The notes under the pieces: generated by a model
Told to the model about the DNA's origin: nothing
Databases searched by the model: none
What the model saw: only the letters and a program-made list of their open reading frames with translations
Shown: positions 23,160-32,040 of the stretch, one piece after another
Numbering within the stretch: position 1 is the first letter of the stretch
Layout of the letters: every line of letters starts with the position of its first letter
Source: Portulaca oleracea
Taxonomy: Eukaryota; Streptophyta; Magnoliopsida; Caryophyllales; Portulacaceae
DNA length: 64,000 nt
Direction of reading: 5' to 3'
Assembly (NCBI GenBank): GCA_029582165.1
Contig: CM055877.1
Span: forward strand, 31,806,749 to 31,870,748
Position numbers and translations under genes: made by a program

Positions 23160-23590
23160 CTGGTGTTTTGCATTTTGAACCCTAAAGTATAGAGTAATTA
23201 ATTTTCTAGACTCTTGGTTTTTATTGTTAATTTTTTGACCTTAAAGTTTATAGCTTGAATAAAAAAGGATCTTATAGTTTGTGGGTTGAAAAAAAAAGGC
23301 ATGTGTCTCGCTTTTTTTTTTCTTCCCATGTTTGGATTTGCTTCCCGATTGGTGTCAAACTTCAGGACTAAGATTAAAACTTATATTGAAGGTATAATAC
23401 GCCTTCCTTATTCATGTCGGAGCTATTTGGACCCCTAAATACCATTGGGAGTAGCCCAAAATGTAGTTTAGGTCCAAGGGTCAAATATAGATTATTACAA
23501 ATGGATTAATAGGTAAAATGACAATTACAAGGTGTATTATAGCCTCAACATTAGTTTTGACCTTGCTCACTTCTTTACTTCTTATCTATC
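23160..23590. mobile_element. MITE-M copy 1 (truncated), family of the 553-bp element at 50356
   Basis: It shares ordered phrases with the intact copy at 50356-50908: 'gttttgcattttgaaccc', 'ctcttggtttt', 'aaagtttgtgggttga', 'tcttcccatgtttg' and 'cttattcatgtcgg'. The left TIR is decayed and the right end is missing where the outer gypsy LTR begins (23591). Confidence 0.7.
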
Positions 23591-24117
23591 TGTAGGACCC
23601 GGAAAATTCTCGTTCGGGGAAATGTTTTCGGATGCGCTACTAATGTGATCGGGAGACGACTAAGGTTGCTTAATCCTTAAATAAGGGAATTTTTAATTTT
23701 CGAAATTCATTTTCGGGGTGATGAAACTTTATTTATTTATAAACCCATTTTTTATTATTTAAATTATCTGTAATTACACAAATTAATTAAACAATAATTT
23801 AATCCTGACCCACTTAATAAATCCAGGCCCAAGAGAAAACAAGCGGGCCACTGGAATCTGCTAAAACCCGCCTAGGTTTTATCATTTTCTGGCCCATTTC
23901 TCTCGGGACCCTCCTTGGATAAATATTGGACATGAATTAAATTATTTTCTTAAATTATTTTTGTGCAAGAAATCGAATATTTTAAATAATTAAACGAATT
24001 TGTAAAATGTTTAAAGATTCGTCAGCCGATTTAAGAAAATCGACAAACCATAAAATAAGAAAAGAAAGACTCCGGTCTACGAACCCGATTTCTAGATTCG
24101 GGGGTAAGGTTACGAAT

Positions 24118-24160
24118 TCGAGAGTTATAAGAACTCTCGAAACCGCCTGTTATAAAACAG
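24118..24160 (-). other. Paired hairpins in the outer LTR transcript leader
   Basis: 24118-24140 is TCGAGAGTT-ataag-AACTCTCGA and 24147-24160 is CTGTT-ataa-AACAG. The same two positions of the inner LTR hold hairpins with different stems, so the structure, not the sequence, is shared. They lie downstream of the TATA box on the minus strand, inside the predicted RNA. Confidence 0.65.
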
Positions 24161-24661
24161 ACTCTACTAAAATCAACATTGAAAAGAAAGAGAGCAAGGC
24201 GAAGTTTGGTTAATTTCGCAAAGTTATTATTCAAATCACGCAATATAAAATGCGGTTTTTACTTTACAAAATATGTACAAGTAAAGGAATTAAAGAATGG
24301 ATTACATGATGAAAAACTGCAATAATAATGACAAAAGCAAACCTTGTTTGATGTGGGTTACCCGAATACGATGATATATTGAATTCCTTGACTTAGCCCC
24401 GATTATGACCTCGGATAGGATGATGAAGATATGGATTATTTGGGTGAATGGTGTAGGAGTGGTATGGGGATTATGAGAGTGGTTATAATTATATTAGGAG
24501 ATAAGAACGGATATAGTGGAGGATGTTTAAGAGAGTTTTGGTAGGATGATGATGATAGTTGGTGGAGTGAGGGAAGTAGAATGTGGAGAATTTGAGTATA
24601 ATGGTGGTATTTTGTGTGAGTTGTTGTCTTGTTGATGATGATGAAGGTGAAATGGAAGGGG

Positions 24662-24669
24662 TATTTATA
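24662..24669 (-). promoter_or_regulatory. TATA box of the outer LTR
   Basis: The minus strand reads TATAAATA, with pyrimidine-rich transcribed-looking sequence downstream. It aligns with the TATAAATT of the inner LTRs. Confidence 0.6.
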
Positions 24670-25163
24670 GGTGAGGGAGTGAGAGATTTGGAAGGAAACC
24701 AAGGGGAACATACCCCAAGAATCATGCCCTCCCCGGATCAAAACCTAGGCAGGTTTTGGGAGGTCAAATGCAAGGTCAAACACGTGGGCAGAGATCAAGA
24801 GATTGAATTGCATGCATGCAGATTTTGGCGCCAGACAACTTAAAACCTAAGGCGGGTTTTAGCTGATCATCACACGGATTGGTGACGTGGCACCAAACAA
24901 CGTCGCTTCGCCGTTCCTCTCAAAACCTAGGTGGATTTTGAGTTATTTCTGGGCCGAGGCGCGCTTTTGGGCCTGCTTCTGTGTGGGTTGGTCTTCTGAA
25001 AATTAAAACCCAGGGGGGTTTTAAGTGAATGTAGGCGGCCTGTTGACTTCTCGGGCTCAGGCTGTTGACCTTTTGGGCCCAATGACCCACTTATCATTTG
25101 GCCCATATGGTTTGCTGATTTTGATGAGTCGGGATTATGCCGGTACAAATTCCGATGTTTACG

Positions 25164-25178
25164 GAGAGCCCCCACTTT
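25164..25178 (-). promoter_or_regulatory. Polypurine tract of the outer element
   Basis: The minus strand reads AAAGTGGGGGCTCTC directly before the 3' LTR. The inner element has AAAGTGGGGACTATC at the same place. Confidence 0.75.
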
Positions 25179-25249
25179 GATCGAGTCCGAATAAGACGAA
25201 GGTCAAAGTAGTCTGAGGATATGACTTTGGATTGCAAAGCTTGGGATGA

Positions 25250-25700
25250 TGCTTGGAAGCTGAGTCCTGCATTGCAGTTGCGGGCGGCATGCGCCCTTTT
25301 TGGGGTGATCTTGAGCAAGAATGATGCTCTACCTGACCGTTGATGAGTCGTTGTTGATCTCGGGCGAGAATGACGCCTTACTTGAAGGTGTGGGTTGACA
25401 CTTGGAAGCTTCGTCCTGTGTCACAGATGTGGGTAGCATGCGCCTCTTTGGGGATGATCTCGAGCAACAATGATGCTCTACCTGACTGTTGATGGGTCGT
25501 TGTTGATATGGGCGAGAATGACGCCTTACTTGAAGGTGTGGGTTGATACTTGGAAGCTTCGTCCTGTGTCGCAGTTGTGGGCGGTATACGCCTCTTTGTG
25601 GATGATCTCGAGCAAGAATGATGCTCTACCTGACTGTTGATGAGTCGTCGTTGATCTCGGACGAGAATGACGCCTTACTTGTTATCGGACATAATGCCGA
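25250..25700. repeat. 149-bp tandem repeat (about three units) with AGAATGA-loop hairpins
   Basis: The phrase GATGCTCTACCTGAC recurs at 25323, 25472 and 25620, giving 148-149-bp units. Each contains hairpins built on one loop: GAGCA-AGAATGA-TGCTC, GGCG-AGAATGA-CGCC and GAGCA-ACAATGA-TGCTC. A further one is GGGCG-GCATG-CGCCC at 25283, with GGCG-GTATA-CGCC at 25580. Noncoding 3' region of the outer gypsy element. Confidence 0.8.
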
Positions 25701-25714
25701 TGGTTCATGGAGTT

Positions 25715-25900
25715 TTCTAGTCTTTCCCAGTGTCGGTCCCAGTCTTTCCCAGTGTCGGTTCCAATCTTTCCCGGTGTCGGGGGTACAGTCTTTCCCGGTG
25801 TCGACTCCAGTCTTTCCCGGTGTCGGTTCCAGTCTTTCCCGCTGTCGATTCCGGTCTTTCCCGATGTCGGTTCTAGTCTTTCCCGGTGTTGGTGTTGATG
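25715..25900. repeat. Short tandem repeat, about 22-bp unit (CTTTCCCGGTGTCGGTTCCAG)
   Basis: About nine degenerate copies of 'agtctttcccggtgtcggttcc'. Open frames on both strands through it follow from the repeat and are not genes. Confidence 0.85.
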
Positions 25901-26230
25901 ATTTTGGCATTTTCAATGCCGAAGGACTTCACCAGACGCGATGCTAATGGCCTTGGGGGTTGAGACTTCATCGGGCATGATGTCGATGGCTCGGAGATTG
26001 AGACTTCACCGGGCACGATGCCGGTGGCTCAAGATTGGGACTGCATCGAAACTCTGCCGATGGCCCTGGGTGATGATGATGACAGCGACCTTTTATGCGG
26101 TAGCTGGATGGTGGTGGTCCCTTTGTCGGCGACCTTAGAGCTGGCGAATTTTTATGCGGTAGCTGGATGATGGTGGCGCCTTTTAGCTGTGACCTGGTGT
26201 CTGTGATGGCTCCCTGCATAGAAACCAAAG
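25900..26230. repeat. Interspersed short hairpins with GCAYRATG loops and a local duplication
   Basis: CATCGG-GCATGATG-TCGATG (25970), CACCGG-GCACGATG-CCGGTG (26008) and ATCGG-ACATAATG-CCGAT (25684) have changing stems around a similar loop. At 26085-26180 'ttttatgcggtagctggatg' is duplicated. Noncoding, outer gypsy element. Confidence 0.65.
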
Positions 26231-26284
26231 CAGAATGTTAGATCATTTTGAACAATGGTTAGAGATATAGAGAATTACCTATCT

Positions 26285-26450
26285 GGCAGATCGATGACGA
26301 TGCCCAACGGATTTTCCCGAGGCAGATCGGATTTTCCCGAAGCAGTCGATGGTGCCCAACGGATTTTCCCGAGGCGGATCGGATTTTTTCGATGTTGATG
26401 CCCAACGGATTTTCTTGAGGCGAATCGGCTTTTCCCGATGTTGATGATGG
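26285..26450. repeat. CGGATTTTCCCG repeat block
   Basis: About six copies of 'cggattttcccgaggc' variants, several forming TCGG-ATTTTC-CCGA hairpins (one is TCGG-CTTTTC-CCGA). Three follow the phrase 'gcccaa'. Confidence 0.75.
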
Positions 26451-27819
26451 TGTCAGTGACGTCCATGGCAGGCTCGAAGATCGTCATGAGGATGAGCTTC
26501 GGATGATAGATAGAAGTCATCTAGAGTGTGATTAGAGATTTCTCTAATCTTGCTCTTGATGATTAGAAACCATGTCGACCGGTCTGATTGAGATAGCATA
26601 TGGGCTTCAACAGCCCCCAGTGTTGCATTCTGGAGCAGCGATGTGGCACTTCCTTGCTTCTTCTTCTTTCTCTTCTCTTTTTTTTATTTTTTATTTTCAG
26701 ATATGTGGGTATGCATGCAACTAGTATACCAAACTCTTGCATAGACAATGCAATTTTGTTTTGACACAAGCATTCATGCACTCATGCATTTATGCACAAC
26801 TATTGACCTTATGTACGACAAGCTAACTCGACACACAACAGACTGACTCCATACATGACAGATCGACTCAATGCGTGACAGACTGATTTGATGCATGACA
26901 AACTGCCTCGATACATGACAAATTGACTCAATGAGGCCCTGACACGACTTAGAGATGCAATGCAAACCTATTATGCATAGATAGGATACACATATGATGC
27001 TTTAATGCAGACAAACCCCCGACTTTATATTTAGACAAAGACTTTCGTGGACAAAGATTTCCTAAGACAATGCTTTCCTAAAACCATGACTCCCTAAGAC
27101 AATGCTTTCTAAGGATTAAGGCCTCTCGTGGGGAATTTCAGGAAAATTCAAGATAAGTTAATGTTTCGATCCACGGGACATGGAACAAAGATGGAGGCAA
27201 CAAGCCTGAAGGATGCATTTCTTGAATGATCACGTAGATGACCTTGATTCCTTGCAAATGTATGCTGATGTATGACAAGCCCCCAGTTTGGTGTAGACTC
27301 TTGATGGCATTGTCCTGCTTTGGAGAGCACTTTGGAGATTTACAAGCCCCTAGTTTCGATGTGGATTGACAAGATGATGCATGGGGACCATAAAATAGGA
27401 GGAGGCATAGTCCTTGGTAGTGAGTCTCAATCTCCCCTTTTGCCTAACTTGCCCAAAGGGTTTTCAAGTTAGCCCCTCTTTTCTTCTTTTCTTTTTTCTT
27501 TCTTTTTTTCTTTCTTTTTTTTTTTCCTTTTATTTCATTTTTTATTTCTTCTTTTTTTCTGGTCTCTCTTTTTTTTTCTTGATGAGACCACTATTAGGAC
27601 ATCTATGAAATTGAAGTTGTAGGACCTTGTAGGACAGGGAGTAAGTGTCCCTCTTTGAAGCTATCTCTCATAAATGTCTTGAACGATGTCACAAAGGTAG
27701 CGCGAGCCCCCAGTTTAGAGTAGCTTGTTTCTGAGTCTGTTCATGATCATGTGGTTGCCAGTTAGCCGCTGATCTGATATGGACGACTTTCGCTCTTGCT
27801 GAGAAGTAAGCCACACAGA
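26451..27819 (-). other. Outer element 3' noncoding region with a 20-24-bp repeat and pyrimidine tract
   Basis: 26815-26950 holds about six degenerate copies of 'gatacatgacaaactgactc'. 27430-27475 carries 'ccttttgcctaacttgccc...gggttttcaag', also present at 39408, 39464 and (degenerate) 41655. 27476-27580 is a long T/C tract. No coding sequence is seen. Confidence 0.6.
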
Positions 27820-27824
27820 GCCTC
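27820..27824. repeat. Target-site duplication GCCTC of the inner gypsy element, left copy
   Basis: It is perfectly repeated at 39015-39019, flanking the two LTRs. Five bases is the normal size for LTR retrotransposons. Confidence 0.88.
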
Positions 27825-28334
27825 TGTAGACCCCGAAAAATTGATGACCTTTTTTCGCGGCGCTACTTAAAAGAATGATTGGGAGCCGACTAGGATTGCT
27901 TAACCTTAAATAAGGTTGAACTTTCAAGAATAACTTTGCTGACAGATTAAAAACGATTTATGCGCCCTGAGCCCGAGATTCACCTTTTAAGAAAGAAAAA
28001 AAAAAGAAAAAGACAAAAAGGAAGGGGAAAACACAAGGAACCCGTCTGGGTTCACTGCTGGAACCAAGACGGGTTCTTAACTGCAGATCCTACGAGAAAG
28101 GAGAAAAACAAAGAGAGGAGAAAAAAAAAAAAGAAAAGAAGGTGAAAACAAATGCAGGTTCATGAATTGAACAAGCGGGTTGCTCATGCGCTAAACACAA
28201 ATTAGGTCATAGAAACCATAAAAGGAAAATACCAAAGTACGAAAATAGAGTCGCGGTTGAATTTTAGGAGAAAAACAACAAGCCATTTTGATAAACAACT
28301 CCGCCTACGAACCCAAAGACGGATTCGGGTGTTA

Positions 28335-28381
28335 CGAATTTGACAATTAAAATTGTCAAATTCGCCTATTCAAACGAATAG
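28335..28381 (-). other. Paired hairpins in the inner LTR (left copy)
   Basis: 28335-28364 has 14-bp arms CGAATTTGACAATT / AATTGTCAAATTCG around AA. 28366-28381 is CTATTC-aaac-GAATAG. Identical hairpins lie in the right LTR at 38407-38453. The outer LTR has hairpins with different stems at the same place. Confidence 0.75.
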
Positions 28382-28640
28382 ACTCTACTAGAATTAAATC
28401 AAAGCAAAAAAGGTTAAAGGGAGGAATTAGATATAAATTTCACAAATTCATCATTAACGCCATGCAAAATATTGAATTGAAAATACAAAAGAAACATGAA
28501 TTCGATATGTTACATGGTTTACATCAACTATGCTAACCTTTAGTGAAGCATCATGCAAATGGATAGAAGAGGTGTAGAGAATATGCTAGTGTCAATACTC
28601 TAGCATACCATTGGTGTCCATGGAAGGGAAAAAAGGGTTT

Positions 28641-28648
28641 AATTTATA
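28641..28648 (-). promoter_or_regulatory. TATA box of the inner 3' LTR
   Basis: TATAAATT on the minus strand; the same element is in the 5' LTR at 38720-38713. Confidence 0.6.
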
Positions 28649-28935
28649 GTGGAATAGGGGGAGTAGGGGGTGCGTTTAGGGTTTAGGTTTAGCCGCGACG
28701 TCGAACTCAGCCGAGTTTAGCTTTGGGCCGAGCTGTGTTTGGCCCCAAAGAACCTGCGGGTTCTTGCCGGTGAGCTATGCTCGCCCAAAGAACCTGCAGG
28801 TTGTCCCGTAATATTGGGTCATTATGCTCGTTTTCGGGCTAGAAAAGAAATGGGTTTGCATGCTACTAAACTACTCGGCTAACTTATTTTTACAAATAGC
28901 TAAAACTAATACCGGTACAAAATTCGGTGTATACA

Positions 28936-28950
28936 GATAGTCCCCACTTT
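28936..28950 (-). promoter_or_regulatory. Polypurine tract of the inner element
   Basis: The minus strand reads AAAGTGGGGACTATC immediately before the 3' LTR start TGTATACACCG. Confidence 0.78.
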
Positions 28951-29089
28951 GATCGAGTTTGAGTAAAACGATGATCAAAGTAGTCTTGATGATCTTGGAT
29001 ATGAATCAGAAGCCTGTTCTGAAGCTGGTTGACGCTTGGAAGCTTGGTCCTGCGCTGATGTTGGTTGGCCTGCTTAGTTTCTTCCGTAA

Positions 29090-30335
29090 AGCTGACCGAA
29101 TTGATCTGCCTCATTTCGCCGTGAGGTAGATCAAGGTCATGCACTTCATTTCGCCGTGGAGTGCAAGACCTGTGTCTGTATGGGTTGACCTGCTTAGTTT
29201 CTTCCGTAAAGCCGGTCGGAGTCGATCCGCTTCATTTCGCCGTGAGGCGGATTCGGGGCATGCTTCATTTCGCCGTGAAGCATGACGGGATGATGGGGTG
29301 GTCCACTTCATTTCGCGTAGTGGCGGAGTGACGCGCTTCATTTCGCCGTGAAGCGTGCCGTGATGAATCGAGCTTCGCTCGGCCGGTTGACGCTGACGGC
29401 AGTCTGCGCCGATGTTGGTTGGGCTTAGTTTCTTCCGTAAAGTCGAAGATTGATCCTCCTCATTTCGCCGTGAGGTTGATCAAGGCCATGCACTTCATTT
29501 CGCCGTGGAGTGCGAGACCTGTGTCTGTGTGGGTTGACCTGCTTAGTTTCTTCCGTAAAGCCGCTTCATTTCGCCGTGAGGCGGATCTGGGGGGCATGCT
29601 TCATTTCACCGTGAAGCATGACAGGATGATGGGGTGGTCCACTTCATTTCGCCGTGAGGCGGACCGAGGTGACGCGCTTCATTTCGCCGTGAAGCGTGCC
29701 GTGATGATGAGGTGATCCACTTCATTTCGTCGTGAGGTGGATCAAGGTGACGTGCTTCATTTCGCCGTGAAGCATGCCGTGATGATGGGGTGGTCCACTT
29801 CATTTCGCCGTGAGGCAGACCGAGGTGACGCGCTTCATTTCGCCGTGGAGCGTGCCGTGATGAGGAGGTGATCCACTTCATTTCGCCGTGAGGTGGATCA
29901 AGGTGACGTGCTTCATTTCGCCGTGAAGCATGCCGTGATGATGGGGTGGTCCACTTCATTTCGCCGTGAGGCGGACCGAGGTGACGCACTTCATTTCGCC
30001 GTGAAGCGTGCCGTGATGATGAGGTGATCCACTTCATTTCGCCGTGAGGTGGATCAAGGTGACGTGCTTCATTTCACCGTGAAGCATGTCGTGATGATGG
30101 GGTGGTCCACTTCATTTCGCCGTGAGGCAGACCGAGGTGACGCGCTTCATTTCGCCGTGAAGCGTGCCGTGATGATGAGGTGATCCACTTCATTTCGCCG
30201 TGAGGTGGATCAAGGTGACGTGCTTCATTTCGCCGTGAAGCATGCCGTGATGATGGGGTGGTCCACTTCATTTCGCCGTGAGGCGGACCGAGGTAGCGCA
30301 CTTCATTTCGCCGTGAAGCGTGCCGTGACTTGTGT
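29090..30335. repeat. Hairpin array: about 28 stem-loops with invariant ATTTCGCCGT loop, 156-bp higher-order unit
   Basis: Every unit is stem-ATTTCGCCGT-stem. Examples are GATCCACTTC/GAGGTGGATC, GTGCTTC/GAAGCATG, GGTCCACTTC/GAGGCGGACC, GATCTGCCTC/GAGGTAGATC and GCACTTC/GGAGTGC. The two arms change together while the loop is nearly constant. From 29714 four alternating hairpins of about 39 bp form a 156-bp unit (GATCCAC at 29714, 29870, 30026 and 30182). Four related hairpins, GCTT-AGTTTCTTCCGT-AAAGC, lie at 29072, 29190, 29424 and 29545. Because 156 is divisible by three, long open frames appear on both strands; I do not take them as proteins. It sits between the PPT and the antisense PMD promoter. 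Confidence 0.92.
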
Positions 30336-30599
30336 CTTTGTGCTGAAAAGGGTGTCATCGCATTGTGAAGGCCCGATGACGGCCACCGAAGATGAGTTCG
30401 TCTTTTGTAACCGCCTGACGACCGATGTATCTCGTGCATTGTTCTGCAAAACAGAGAAGGAGGGCATCAGTTTATCTGAAAACCAGAGCGAGTCAGAGAA
30501 TTTACCTGTCAGTTGTGCTTTAGCTCTCGGAAATGGGCTTAAGTTTGCCATTGCTTTGGGCTTGAATTAGAGCGGCGAATTTGGGCTCATTTTGGCTCT

Positions 30600-32040
30600 G
30601 CAAACCCGTGTGAGTTCTTGAATTGGGCTTGCAATTGCAAAGCCCACTTTGGCTGCGATGAGCTTGGGCCGGTCATTTTGGCGCAAGGAACCCGTCTGGG
30701 TTCCGGCATTGGGCCTGCAAATGTAAGGCCCATTTTCTGCGACGCATCTGGGCCGGTGTTTTTGGCGCAAAGAACCCGTCTGGGGTCTTTTCCATTTTGG
30801 CTGCGATGCGTTGGGCTGGCATTTTGGGCTATCAAGAACCTGTCTGGCGTCCTTTTCCATTTTCTCTTCTTTTTTTTTTTTGGCCAATGCATGTGATTTT
30901 AGGATAGATTTTAGGATAGATTTTCGGCCAATGCATGCCCTCCATGATCTTGTTGCTGGGACCCGCCGGTTGGCCATTTGTGTGGTGTGCATGCATCCAC
31001 TTCCCTTATAAAAAAGGGGCCTCTTCACACCCTCAATCACATATCTCATTCTTCTACTTCCTATTCTTGCTCAAAAATCATTCATTCACTAGCAATGGTT
31101 AGAAAAGTTAGAGATCCGCCCGTTCAACCCCATGCAACAAACTGGGCACATGAAATGTCCTCCCGCCGAGCATGGACTCCTAGGCCGGGTTGGGAACCGT
31201 CGATACTGGTGCCTGAACCGTGGAATCACGTATGGCACAAGCATTCACATGTCCGGGTAATGTCTTCTTCCTGACTTTGCTCTTTAATTATAGCATAAAT
31301 TTGCAAGTAGAAAATGTTTTAATTCTAACTTGTTGATTTAGCTACAAATAATGAAGTAATTTATTCGATTACCCGTATTGTTCAAATCGAGCTTTAGAGA
31401 ACCGAGGATGATAGGCCGATGTTTTTAGAATGGAACGCATAGTGAAAACAAACCCGTTTAAGTTGGATTGCAATTAGATGAAGGGTCCAAATCCATCCCT
31501 AAATCGGCCCAACTTTTCGGCGAAGAGAACCCGTCTGGGTTCCTGTAAGTGAGCGGCCCAATTTTTCGGCGCAGGAACCCATGTGAGTTGGCTGAAAATG
31601 AACGGCCCAACGTACTTTGCAAGAGCCCGTCTGGGCGGGCCGAAAAGAGAGGCCCAAGCCCTTTTTTTTTTTGGCGCTAAGAACCCGTCTGGGTTAATTC
31701 TAAAAATGAGCCCGTCTGCGCCTTGGCCCGTCGTCGAAGAACCCGTGTGAGTTGGGCTGATGCGGCCCAACTTCTCTGGAACCCGTCTGAGTTCTGCATA
31801 CGGCCCATCCTTTTTTTTTCTTGTACTCATCTGGGTTGGGCTGCAATTAGATGAAAAGCCCAAATCCATCCCTTAATCGGCCCAATTTTTTCGGCGCAAG
31901 AACCCGTCTGGGTGGTTGTAAGTGAGCGGCCCAATTTTTCTGGGCCGAAAAGAGAGGCCCAAACCTCCTTGTTGTTGTGGGAACCCGTCTGGTTGGGCCG
32001 AAAAAAGCGAGGCCCAACCCTCATTTCCTTGGGTGGGCCG
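30600..32040. repeat. Cluster of AACCC-GTCT-GGGTT palindromes
   Basis: About 14 copies of a 14-16-bp palindrome or its variants lie at 30604, 30688, 30773, 30834, 31528, 31575, 31625, 31680, 31739, 31780, 31825, 31900 and 31980. Variants keep pairing: GCCC-GTCT-GGGC at 31625, AACCC-GTGT-GAGTT at 31739 (G-T pair). They are embedded in 'ggcccaa'/'ttgggcc' text, itself palindromic. The right-hand part lies in intron 1 of the antisense gene. Confidence 0.8.
31007..31015 (+). promoter_or_regulatory. TATA box of the antisense PMD gene
   Basis: TATAAAAAA lies 88 bp upstream of the predicted ATG at 31095 and is followed by a CA-rich leader ('ctcttcacaccctcaatc'). It is on the strand opposite to element transcription. 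Confidence 0.65.

Larger units (their letters stand above)
23591..25163 (-). repeat. 3' LTR of the outer gypsy element
   Basis: Starts TGTAGGACCC and ends CCGATGTTTACG on the plus strand. Blocks are shared with the inner LTR: 'gactaaggttgcttaa' (23657), 'cgggggtaaggttacgaa' (24099), 'agactctacta' (24159), 'gccggtacaaattc' (25139). On the minus strand a TATA box is at 24669-24662. It contains five AAACC-n-GGTTT palindromes (23865, 24743, 24842, 24923, 25005). Confidence 0.75.
27825..28935 (-). repeat. 3' LTR of the inner gypsy element
   Basis: TGTAGACCCCG...GGTGTATACA, 1111 bp. It differs from the right LTR by scattered one-base deletions and by replacement of the core in three AACCC-GTCT-GGGTT palindromes (near 28147, 28750, 28790). 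A minus-strand TATA box is at 28648-28641. Confidence 0.88.

Noticed and set aside
25626..25947. Two overlapping repeat-protein ORFs on opposite strands
   Set aside because: They arise from the 22-bp tandem repeat; no independent evidence of coding.
27481..27608. Phe-rich plus-strand ORF
   Set aside because: Translation of a T/C-rich tract in the outer element's 3' noncoding region.
29090..30335. CRISPR-like array (short constant segments between variable ones)
   Set aside because: The DNA is plant, the constant segment is a 10-base loop, and the variable parts are paired stem arms, not spacers; no cas genes.
29606..30439. Repeat protein ORFs (143 and 121 codons) through the hairpin array
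   Set aside because: The 156-bp unit is a multiple of three and so keeps frames open on both strands; no start context, no codon bias, no domain.
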